Shown here: one piece after another, positions 7,153 to 13,531 of the stretch
Numbering within the stretch: position 1 is the first letter of the stretch
Layout of the letters: the number at the start of each line of letters is the position of its first letter
DNA from: JALOOE01 sp964423545
GTDB taxonomy: Bacteria; Chloroflexota; Anaerolineae; CG2-30-64-16
Length of the DNA stretch: 21,082 nucleotides
Direction of reading: 5' to 3'
Assembly (NCBI GenBank): GCA_964423545.1
Contig: CAYRFV010000072.1
Location: 1-21,082 of the forward strand
The notes under the pieces: model-generated
The model's input: only the letters and a program-made list of their open reading frames with translations
What the model was told of the DNA's origin: nothing
The model's database searches: none
Position numbers and translations under genes: made by a program

Positions 7153-8325
7153 TCATCCCACCGCGGGCGTTGCCGCCGGGGCGGCCTCCGGAGCCGTGCG
7201 CATGAACTGAGTCAGGGCAAGCGCCACCAACACGATGAAGGCGCCGAACAGGAACGGCGCCTGCGAGCCGAACGTCACCCATACGACACCGCCCACCACC
7301 GGAATGATGATCGCCGCAATGTGGTTGATGGTCAGCTCAACCGACAAGTTGCTGGTGATCTCCTCAGGAGAAACCGCGATCTTCTGGAAGTAGGTCGTCA
7401 CCCCCAGGTTGAAGCCAATGAAGATGTTGTCGAGTGTGAAGAGCACGTAGAGCACCGGCAAAACGGTGACGTATGCGTATCCCACGAACACCAGCGTCAG
7501 CACGCCGAATGCAATGCTCAGCATCAGGCGCTCACCGTAGCGGCTGATCAGTTGTCCCGCCCAGCGCAGCGTCACGATGTTGATCAGGCTGTTTACGAAA
7601 AACAGAATCGCCGTGGTCTGGATGTTGATGCCGTACTCGCGCACCAGCAGGTAGATCGCAAACGTCGTGAAGATGTGACGCCGGCTGCCCAGCAGAAAGG
7701 ACAACAGGTAGAACAGCCAGTAACGCTTGCGGAGCACGACGCGACGTTTCGGTGGCAGGCCACCGCCGTTGCCGCCCATGAACAACAGCGCCAACCCTCC
7801 CAGCATCACCAGCACGCCCGTCAATGCGAAGAGCGCCTGGTACCCCAGCGGGGCTACCAGGATGTAGACGCCTACGGTCGCCACCACGGCCGCAGCCGCT
7901 CCGAGGCTCCCGAGCTTGCCTAACGCCTTCGGGGCTTCGCTCAGCTTTGCCAGCATCAGTACGATGGCATTGCTGCCGGGCGTGAAGAAGTGGAATCCGA
8001 AGCTCATCACGAAGGTGCTGATGAGCAGGATGGGGAAGGTCGTGGATTGGCCGGTCCATGCGATGCCGAACCCCATCAGCAGGATGCTCAGGGCCATGAT
8101 GCGCAGTTCGGAGAGATAGATCGCAATGAAGCCCACCAGGAAACCCATTAACCCCGGCAGCTCGCGCACCGCCTGCACCAGGCCAACCTCGGCCGGGCCG
8201 ATCTTCACCGTCTCCACGGCGTAGTTGTTGAATAGGGTCTGCCAGACCTGGAACCCGAAGTAAAGCAGGAAGTTCGAGAAGACTACAAAGACTAGCATGC
8301 GGCGGCTGTAGAGTGCACTGCTCAT
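7153..8325 (-). CDS. MFS transporter
   Basis: A 390-residue integral membrane protein with about 12 hydrophobic segments in two halves and a basic central loop (LPPKRRVVLRKRYW) between them, the standard layout of the major facilitator superfamily. The substrate cannot be inferred. The start is ATG 8325, MSSALYSRRM, followed directly by the first membrane segment; AAGGGG lies about 10 bases upstream. The open frame extends to 8499, but the extra residues look non-coding and would run through the promoter. The tail after the last segment is Ala/Pro rich. A promoter and an inverted repeat lie at 8416-8458. Confidence 0.85.
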   Translation of the reverse strand: MSSALYSRRMLVFVVFSNFLLYFGFQVWQTLFNNYAVETVKIGPAEVGLVQAVRELPGLMGFLVGFIAIYLSELRIMALSILLMGFGIAWTGQSTTFPILLISTFVMSFGFHFFTPGSNAIVLMLAKLSEAPKALGKLGSLGAAAAVVATVGVYILVAPLGYQALFALTGVLVMLGGLALLFMGGNGGGLPPKRRVVLRKRYWLFYLLSFLLGSRRHIFTTFAIYLLVREYGINIQTTAILFFVNSLINIVTLRWAGQLISRYGERLMLSIAFGVLTLVFVGYAYVTVLPVLYVLFTLDNIFIGFNLGVTTYFQKIAVSPEEITSNLSVELTINHIAAIIIPVVGGVVWVTFGSQAPFLFGAFIVLVALALTQFMRTAPEAAPAATPAVG

Positions 8326-8415
8326 GGGCTGGAGCCCCTTTCTCGGGGTGGGATGGGATGGCGATCTCGCCGGGCCGCGCCCGCAGCATCCAGCGACTCC
8401 GACCGCAACGCCATT

Positions 8416-8445
8416 ATTGTAATGCATCGCACCGCGCGTGGCCAA
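8416..8445 (-). promoter_or_regulatory. Probable promoter of the MFS gene
   Basis: On the minus strand: TTGGCC (8445-8440), 18-bp spacer, TACAAT (8421-8416). The -10 matches 5 of 6 and the -35 matches 4 of 6. The transcript would have a leader of roughly 85 bases. Confidence 0.5.
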
Positions 8446-8458
8446 AATCGTTTTCGCC
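8440..8458. promoter_or_regulatory. 19-bp inverted repeat over the MFS -35 box (operator candidate)
   Basis: GGCcAAAA-tcg-TTTTcGCC: two 8-base arms, complementary except for one C/C position, around a 3-bp centre. It overlaps the -35 element of the MFS promoter, the usual place for a repressor site. No regulator gene is adjacent. Confidence 0.4.
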
Positions 8459-8676
8459 GCGACCTGGTGGCTCTTCGCGACAAAGGCAACCTCGCCCACA
8501 GACGCTCCCAGCGCGACGGCGTAGAATGCAGCAGCGATTTCGGGAGCAAGCCTTGAGCAGGCGAACCGCGCCTTTCGCTTTCATGCGATGCCGATGCGCC
8601 GGGCGATTCTTGGGAGCGGGTTCTGACCTCCTTCGCCCAGCGCATTTCTTTCTGCATCGAGGTAGAGACCCTGCCT

Positions 8677-9213
8677 ATGTTCTGGAAGATCGATCCATCC
8701 CGCACCGAGATCGGCTTCTCAGTGAAGCACATGATGATCTCGACCGTCCACGGCCGATTCACGAAGTTCGATGGTAGGCTGGCGTTGGATGACGAGCACC
8801 CCGAGCGGTCCTGGATCGATGGGTGGGTGGAGACGGCGAGCATCACCACGGACGACCCAGGCCGCGACCGGCATCTGCGCTCACCCGATTTCATCGATGC
8901 CGAGCAGTTCCCCAGGATGACCTTTCGCGCCAGGAAGATCACTCATATTGGCGGCGAGAGGTTCAGGCTGACGGGTGAGATGACGATCCGGAAGATCACG
9001 CGCGAGATCACGTTCGAGGTGCGCCTGCGCAGCGCAGGCTCGCACAGGAATCGGTCGCGCAGCACGGATCGCGTCTTCACTGCCGACAGCAGCCTCAGCC
9101 GCAAAGACTATGGTCTGACCTGGAATGTGGCGCTGGAAACGGGCGGCTGGCTGGTCAGTGACCAGGTGAAGATCCACATCGAGCTGGCCCTTATCGCCGC
9201 GCCCGATGCGTGA
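8677..9213 (+). CDS. YceI-family protein
   Basis: A 178-residue protein of the YceI lipocalin-like family, which bind isoprenoid or other amphipathic ligands in a beta-barrel. Characteristic segments are IDPSRTEIGFSVKHMM at the N-terminus, RHLRSPDFIDAEQFP (residues 68-82), MTIRKITREITFEV and LSRKDYGLTWN. Unlike E. coli YceI it has no signal peptide, so it is probably cytoplasmic, like many family members. The stretch GSHRNRSRSTDRV at about residues 125-137 replaces the DPWG-type motif usually found there. The ribosome-binding site is weak: GAGG lies about 15 bases upstream of the ATG, and no better in-frame start is visible. Confidence 0.85.
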   Translation: MFWKIDPSRTEIGFSVKHMMISTVHGRFTKFDGRLALDDEHPERSWIDGWVETASITTDDPGRDRHLRSPDFIDAEQFPRMTFRARKITHIGGERFRLTGEMTIRKITREITFEVRLRSAGSHRNRSRSTDRVFTADSSLSRKDYGLTWNVALETGGWLVSDQVKIHIELALIAAPDA

Positions 9214-9272
9214 CGCCCTCGCCGTCCGGCGCCATACGATGTCGGCGCGCACTTCCTTTCCCATGGAGTCCT

Positions 9273-10076
9273 ATGATGATCGACCCTGAAGCCGGTTTCA
9301 CCGAGCTGCCTGACAGGATGCCGGTCCTGTTTGTCGGACACGGCAGCCCCATGAACGCCATCGAGGACAATCCGTTCAGCCGCGCCTGGGCCAGGCTGGG
9401 GCGCGCGCTTCCACCGCCGCGCGCCATCCTGTGCATCTCGGCGCACTGGGAGACGCGTGGCCCGCAGGTGACGGCCATGCAACAGCCGCCGACTCTCCAC
9501 GACTTCTACGGGTTCCCGCAAGCGCTTTATGATGTCACCTACCCGGCGCCCGGCTTGCCGCAGTTGGCACACTGGGTGCAGGCGTGCGTGACCGACCCAC
9601 CGGTGCAGCTGGATCAAAGCTGGGGCCTGGACCACGGCGCCTGGTCGGTGTTGTGCAGGTTGTTTCCCGATGCGCAGATTCCGGTGGTGCAGCTCAGTCT
9701 TGATCGGGGACTGTCGCCCCAGGCGCACTACGAGGTGGGTCGCCAGCTCCGAGCGCTACGCCGCAAAGGGGTGCTTGTCATCGGCAGCGGTAACATCGTC
9801 CACAACCTGCGTCGAATCAACTGGGAAGGCGGCGCATATGACTGGGCGTTGGAGTTCGATGACGCCATGCGGCGACTGATCCTCGCCGGAGATCACGCCG
9901 CGATCATCGACTACCCCAGGTTAGGGCAGGCTGCTCGCCTTGCCATCCCGACGGACGAGCATTTCCTGCCGCTGCTCTACATCCTGGCTCTGCAAGAGAG
10001 GGACGAGGCGGTGAGTTTCTTCGCCGAGGGAGTGGTCCTCGGCTCACTCTCGATGCGATCGGTGCGGATCGGCTAG
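9273..10076 (+). CDS. LigB-family extradiol dioxygenase, YgiD-like (4,5-DOPA dioxygenase type)
   Basis: A 267-residue protein matching the class III extradiol dioxygenase (LigB) family, YgiD branch, in length and motifs. FVGHGSPMNAI contains His23, ISAHWETRG His58, DHGAWSVL His121 and GSGNIVHNL His177; these are the metal ligands and active-site His residues of the family. YgiD and its plant relatives open the ring of L-DOPA between positions 4 and 5, but the physiological substrate in most bacteria is unknown. Two consecutive ATGs (9273 and 9276) follow GGAG by 4 and 7 bases; either may be used. It lies 59 bp after yceI and 24 bp before the Tag gene, so these three may be cotranscribed. Confidence 0.88.
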   Translation: MMIDPEAGFTELPDRMPVLFVGHGSPMNAIEDNPFSRAWARLGRALPPPRAILCISAHWETRGPQVTAMQQPPTLHDFYGFPQALYDVTYPAPGLPQLAHWVQACVTDPPVQLDQSWGLDHGAWSVLCRLFPDAQIPVVQLSLDRGLSPQAHYEVGRQLRALRRKGVLVIGSGNIVHNLRRINWEGGAYDWALEFDDAMRRLILAGDHAAIIDYPRLGQAARLAIPTDEHFLPLLYILALQERDEAVSFFAEGVVLGSLSMRSVRIG

Positions 10077-10100
10077 AGGCCGACCGAAGGGGGTCAAGCA

Positions 10101-10667
10101 GTGGTGATCCGTTGCCAGTGGGCGCAGGGCGAGCCCATGATCGCCTACCACGATGAAGAGTGGGGCGTGCCGATCCACGCTGATCGGGCGTTCTTCGAGT
10201 TCCTGATCCTGGAAGGCGCACAGGCCGGCCTCAGCTGGAGCACGATTCTGAAGAAGCGCGAGGGCTATCGCCTGGCGTTCGACGGTTTCGATCCGGCCAA
10301 GGTGGCTCTGTACGACGATGCCAAGAGAGCGACGTTGCTGGCCAACCCCGGCATCGTCCGCAACCGGCTCAAGATCGCCGCCGCAATCGCCAATGCCCAG
10401 GCATACCTCCGCATCCAGGGCGAGTTCGGCAGCTTCGACGCCTATGTTTGGCGTTTTGTCGGCGGCCGGCCCATGCAGAACGCCTGGCGCGCGATGCGCG
10501 AACTGCCTGCCACCTCGCCCGAATCGGACGCGCTGAGCAGGGATCTTTCGCGTCGCGGCTTCAAGTTCGTCGGTTCCACCATCTGTTACGCGTTCATGCA
10601 GGCGACGGGACTGGTCAACGACCACGTCGTCGACTGCTTTCGCTATGCCCAGCTCGGGCAGCGTTGA
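10101..10667 (+). CDS. tag: DNA-3-methyladenine glycosylase I
   Basis: A 188-residue homologue of E. coli Tag (187 aa), which excises 3-methyladenine from alkylated DNA. The structural zinc ligands are present as Cys5 (RCQW), His17 (YHDEEWG), His175 and Cys179 (NDHVVDC). Glu38 in LEGAQAGLSW corresponds to the base-recognition Glu, and the helix-hairpin-helix-like region follows. The start is GTG 10101, with AGGGGG about 8 bases upstream; a second GTG follows directly. No terminator is evident after it. The strong promoter for the aminotransferase starts 48 bp downstream. Confidence 0.93.
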   Translation: MVIRCQWAQGEPMIAYHDEEWGVPIHADRAFFEFLILEGAQAGLSWSTILKKREGYRLAFDGFDPAKVALYDDAKRATLLANPGIVRNRLKIAAAIANAQAYLRIQGEFGSFDAYVWRFVGGRPMQNAWRAMRELPATSPESDALSRDLSRRGFKFVGSTICYAFMQATGLVNDHVVDCFRYAQLGQR

Positions 10668-10715
10668 GCCGTGCGTCTTCCGGGCGACAGCCACCGTCGT
10701 CCGTGCCGATGTCTT

Positions 10716-10743
10716 TTGACAAGTCACGGGGTTCGGCTATACT
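10716..10743 (+). promoter_or_regulatory. Strong sigma-70-type promoter of the aminotransferase gene
   Basis: TTGACA (10716-10721), 16-bp spacer, TATACT (10738-10743). Both boxes are near consensus. Transcription would start about 10750, leaving a leader of about 190 bases before the GTG at 10940. Confidence 0.75.
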
Positions 10744-10774
10744 GTGGCCCAACGCTATCCTGTCCAGCCACAGT
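10741..10774. repeat. 8-bp inverted repeat at the aminotransferase transcription start
   Basis: ACTGTGGC (10741-10748) and its exact reverse complement GCCACAGT (10767-10774) are separated by 18 bases. The left arm overlaps the -10 box, so this could be an operator for a dimeric regulator or a hairpin at the 5' end of the RNA. The outer ACTGT/ACAGT also occurs at the gntR promoter. Confidence 0.45.
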
Positions 10775-10939
10775 GGCCTCCATCTTGCCTCGCACCGCCG
10801 CGAAGGGCTTGCTCACGGTCGTCCCGGTACGGAACCACCGCACGGTGGATCGCCGTGGGTTGCGCGAAGCCGCGCTTCCTGCGGCGCTTACCTCTGGTCG
10901 TTGATAGCAAACTCGAACTTTTTGTCTGGAGGAGTCAAA
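10750..10939 (+). promoter_or_regulatory. Structured 5' leader of the aminotransferase mRNA
   Basis: About 190 bases with several possible hairpins: CCACCG-CA-CGGTGG at 10835-10848, GAAGC-cgc-GCTTC at 10866-10878, and the alternative GCCGC/GCGGC pairing at 10869-10885. It ends in GGAGGAG (10928-10934) before the GTG. It does not match any riboswitch class I can recognise, and I see no convincing leader peptide. Confidence 0.3.
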
Positions 10940-12151
10940 GTGGCGCTCACCCCCCAACAACGCGATGCTCTTCGCAGCAAGGCAGCCCAGCGGGTTCGCG
11001 GTCTTGCCGGCTCAGCGACCGTCCAGGTCATGGACAAAGCCCGGCGCCTCAAGGCCGAAGGCCGATCGGTGGTGGATCTCAGTGGTGGCGATCCCGATTT
11101 CCCGACCGCACCGAATGTCACCGAGGCGGCGATTGGGTCGCTCAACGAGGGTTTCACGCACTATACGGCCAGCCGGGGCATCCCGGAGCTGCTCAAAGCG
11201 ATTGCGAAGAAACTGGCGAACGAAAATGGCGTGTCGTATGACGCTGCCAGGGAGATTCTGGTTCTGCCCGGCGGCAAGCAGGCGCTGTTCATCGCGGCCC
11301 AAGCCCTGCTCAATCCGGGTGACGAGATGATCCTGTTCAGTCCGGCCTGGGTGTCTTATGAGCCGTGCGCATCGCTGGCCGGAGCGACCACCGTCTACGT
11401 GCCGATGAATTTCGACACGACCGCAGCCCAGCTCAAGGAGAGCCTGGCGGCCGCCATCTCGCCCCGCACCAAACTTGCTATCGTCAACACGCCCAACAAC
11501 CCGACCGGCCAGGTATGGACGCGCGAGCAGCTCCAGGTGCTTGCCGATTCGGCGCAGTCCCATGACTTCGTCGTGCTCTCCGACGAGATCTATGAGAAGC
11601 TCATCTACGACGGCCTGGAGCACATCTCCATCGCCAGCCTGCCAGGCATGTGGGAACGCACACTGATCCTCAATGGCCTCAGCAAGAGCCACGCGATGAC
11701 CGGCTGGCGCCTCGGCTACCTGGCCGGGCCCGACCCGCTGATCAATGAGATGCTGAAGATTCATCAGCACTCCTCGACCTGCGCCACCTCGTTTGTGCAG
11801 GAAGCATCGGTGGCCGCGCTGAACGGTCCTCAAGACTACACCCATTACATGATCGGTCGCTACCAGGCGCGTCGCAACCAGCTGGTCGCCGATCTGAACG
11901 CCATCCCCGGCATCCGCTGCGATCTGCCGCAGGGTGCATTCTATGCCTTCCCGAACATCGCCGGGACCGGTCTATCGTCGATGGAGTTCGCGGACCAATT
12001 GCTCGATGCTGAGGCCGTGGCGGTCACGCCGGGCGATGCGTTCGGGCCGGGCGGCGAAGGTTACGTGCGTCTCTCCTACGCCAATTCCGATGAGATGCTA
12101 GCGGAGGGCGCACGCCGGATCAAGCGTTTCGTGGACGGTCTGCACGACTGA
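10940..12151 (+). CDS. Class I/II PLP aminotransferase, aspartate-aminotransferase-like
   Basis: A 403-residue fold-type I aminotransferase. NTPNNPTG holds the substrate-binding Asn187, and SDEIYEKL contains Asp215 and Tyr218, which contact the PLP ring. NGLSKSHAMTGWRLGY contains the Schiff-base Lys249 and the phosphate-contacting Arg257. The pattern is that of the aspartate aminotransferase Ib group. Members transfer amino groups from aspartate or other amino acids to 2-oxoglutarate; exact specificity is open. The GTG start is set by GGAGGAG 5 bases upstream; the open frame continues to 10448 but would run over the tag gene and the promoter. It has its own promoter and terminator, so it is a separate unit next to the gntR-transporter locus. 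Confidence 0.9.
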   Translation: MALTPQQRDALRSKAAQRVRGLAGSATVQVMDKARRLKAEGRSVVDLSGGDPDFPTAPNVTEAAIGSLNEGFTHYTASRGIPELLKAIAKKLANENGVSYDAAREILVLPGGKQALFIAAQALLNPGDEMILFSPAWVSYEPCASLAGATTVYVPMNFDTTAAQLKESLAAAISPRTKLAIVNTPNNPTGQVWTREQLQVLADSAQSHDFVVLSDEIYEKLIYDGLEHISIASLPGMWERTLILNGLSKSHAMTGWRLGYLAGPDPLINEMLKIHQHSSTCATSFVQEASVAALNGPQDYTHYMIGRYQARRNQLVADLNAIPGIRCDLPQGAFYAFPNIAGTGLSSMEFADQLLDAEAVAVTPGDAFGPGGEGYVRLSYANSDEMLAEGARRIKRFVDGLHD

Positions 12152-12169
12152 TCCGTTGGGAGCCTGTTT

Positions 12170-12197
12170 CTCACCGGCAGCATCTGCTGCCGGTGAG
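12170..12197. repeat. 13-bp perfect inverted repeat after the aminotransferase gene
   Basis: CTCACCGGCAGCA, two bases, then TGCTGCCGGTGAG: a very stable hairpin starting 18 bases after the stop codon. It has no T-tract of its own and is followed 6 bases later by the terminator hairpin, so it may protect the mRNA 3' end or help termination. Confidence 0.7.
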
Positions 12198-12203
12198 CGT
12201 CGC

Positions 12204-12232
12204 AAGCGCCGGGTCCACCCCCGGCGCTTTTT
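12204..12232 (+). terminator. Rho-independent terminator
   Basis: AAGCGCCGGG (12204-12213), 6-base loop, CCCGGCGCTT (12220-12229), then three more T. The 10-bp GC-rich stem and run of five T at the 3' side form a classical intrinsic terminator for the aminotransferase transcript. Confidence 0.85.
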
Positions 12233-12253
12233 GTCCCCCCGCTTTTTTGGCGC

Positions 12254-12282
12254 TTGACAAGCTCCCTAAGCTGCGTTATATT
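12254..12282 (+). promoter_or_regulatory. Consensus sigma-70-type promoter of gntR
   Basis: TTGACA (12254-12259), 17-bp spacer, TATATT (12277-12282). The -35 is perfect, the -10 matches 5 of 6, and the spacing is ideal. It starts 22 bp after the aminotransferase terminator. Transcription would start near 12289, inside the palindrome at 12283-12298. Confidence 0.8.
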
Positions 12283-12298
12283 ACTGTAACAGAACAGT
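12283..12298. promoter_or_regulatory. Palindromic operator candidate at the gntR start site
   Basis: ACTGT-aacaga-ACAGT, directly after the -10 box and over the expected start of transcription. CTGTAACAG inside it is also a perfect odd palindrome. GntR-family repressors commonly autoregulate by binding short palindromes at this position; that the adjacent regulator binds here is inference. Confidence 0.5.
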
Positions 12299-12453
12299 GA
12301 CACGCTTCCGCGTGCGTGCAGGTCTCTTCGTCCAAGCAGCGCCGCTTTGCTCCACCCTGATGGTGGCCTCCCCTGCCAGCGATAGCCAGACCGTCTTGCG
12401 TCTGGCGCCAAGACAGATGCATTAGCTTCCGGTTCGGTTGCCATGGATGGTCG
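12289..12453 (+). promoter_or_regulatory. Leader of the gntR transcript
   Basis: About 165 untranslated bases. A hairpin with 7-bp arms, GCCAGAC (12385-12391) and GTCTGGC (12400-12406), with an 8-base loop, is the clearest structure. I see no ribosome-binding site followed by a credible leader ORF and no riboswitch I recognise. Confidence 0.3.
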
Positions 12454-13416
12454 ATGAAAGTGCGCTTGGATCGCGCCCTGCCCATTGCCCTCACCGAGCA
12501 AATCAAGGGGCAAATCATCTATAGCGTCGCTACGGGCCAGCTCAGCGCCGGCGAACGCATCCCGTCGGTGCGTGATTTGGCGGCCCAACTCCGCGTCTCG
12601 CCGGTGACGATCGCCCAGGTCTATCGTGAGCTTTCACGGCAAGGCATCATCATCACCAAACAGGGCTCAGGGACCTTCGTTGCGGATGTGGCTGGCCTCG
12701 GGCTCAGCGGCGGGCTCGTAACGTCGCACAACAATCTCTCACGCATGATCGAGGGGTGGCTGCAGCAGGCGATGGGCCAGGGCTACACGATTGACGATGT
12801 GCGGCAGGCATTCCAGGTGCGGTTCGGTGAAGTGCCCGCAGCCGGCCCACCCCAGCTCTGGATGGTGGGTAACTTCAATCCTGCCACCGAGGCATATGCG
12901 CGTGATATAGAGAACATCCTGGCCGGCCTGCGTGTACACGTGCGGCCGGTGCTGCTTGCCGATCTCCACGCTGACTTCGCGTCCTTTGCGGAAGAATTGT
13001 CTCGGGTCGGGCTCATCATTACGATACCGACGCGACTGACTGAGGTGCGCATGCTGCTCGGATCCTGCGGCGTCCGTGTGGCTGCTGTCGCCTTCCGGGT
13101 CAGCCCAGAGACGCGCCAACGTCTTGCCAGCATCGGATCCGAGGAACGGATCGGGATCATCGCGACGTACGGCGAGTTCCTGCCGACAATGGTGGAAGAG
13201 GTGGGTCTCTATTGCCCGCCAGGCGAGCCGCCGCGCTGTGCGGTTTTGGGCCAACGCGACCAGGTTGCGTCGCTGCTCTCCACCGTGGATGTGGTGATCT
13301 ATGCCAGCGGCAGCGAGGCAATCCTGGAGCGGTTGCCCGAGCGGGTGCGGGTGATTGAGCTTCGTCACGCGCCCGAACCCGATTCGGTCAACCGACTGAG
13401 GGTGTTGCTGGCTTGA
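12454..13416 (+). CDS. GntR-family transcriptional regulator with an atypical C-terminal domain
   Basis: A 320-residue regulator. Residues 1-76 form a GntR winged helix-turn-helix: IPSVRDLAAQLRVSPVTI is the recognition-helix region and GIIITKQGSGTFVAD the wing. Residues 80-110 look like a linker and helix. The rest (about 128-310) is an alternating beta/alpha domain with segments such as LWMVGNF, VGLIITIPT and RIGIIATYG, resembling a two-lobed ligand-binding fold rather than FCD, UTRA or the aminotransferase-like MocR domain. It probably senses a small molecule, perhaps the substrate of the transporter downstream. The ATG at 12454 has only a weak ribosome-binding site. It is 115 bp upstream of the binding-protein gene, and no clear promoter was seen between them. 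Confidence 0.85.
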   Translation: MKVRLDRALPIALTEQIKGQIIYSVATGQLSAGERIPSVRDLAAQLRVSPVTIAQVYRELSRQGIIITKQGSGTFVADVAGLGLSGGLVTSHNNLSRMIEGWLQQAMGQGYTIDDVRQAFQVRFGEVPAAGPPQLWMVGNFNPATEAYARDIENILAGLRVHVRPVLLADLHADFASFAEELSRVGLIITIPTRLTEVRMLLGSCGVRVAAVAFRVSPETRQRLASIGSEERIGIIATYGEFLPTMVEEVGLYCPPGEPPRCAVLGQRDQVASLLSTVDVVIYASGSEAILERLPERVRVIELRHAPEPDSVNRLRVLLA

Positions 13417-13531
13417 GAGAGGAGGTGTAGCGGGCTGATTCTCATCGAAGGCGCTGGGTGATCCAGATGCCCAGGGTGCTCCATGCAAGAGTCGTCTATC
13501 CATTTTACCCAGGATGAAGGAGATCAAGCAC

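Larger units (their letters stand above)
8326..8676. other. 351-bp divergent intergenic region
   Basis: The region separates the minus-strand MFS gene from the plus-strand yceI-like gene. It holds the MFS promoter and an inverted repeat (8416-8458). For yceI I found only weak hits, such as TAGAAT near 8523 without a recognisable -35. Open frames in the region have no ribosome-binding sites and look like chance. Confidence 0.5.

Noticed and set aside
7134..7162. GGTGGG/CCCACC inverted repeat between the convergent Nudix and MFS genes
   Set aside because: Six-base arms with a 17-base loop and no T-tract; too weak to call a terminator.
10448..10939. N-terminal extension of the aminotransferase
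   Set aside because: It would overlap tag, its stop region and a strong promoter. GGAGGAG marks GTG 10940 as the start, and homology begins there.
13420..13430. Strong ribosome-binding-like AGGAGGTG just after the gntR stop
   Set aside because: The only start codon beside it is GTG followed at once by TAG; no ORF at suitable spacing was found.
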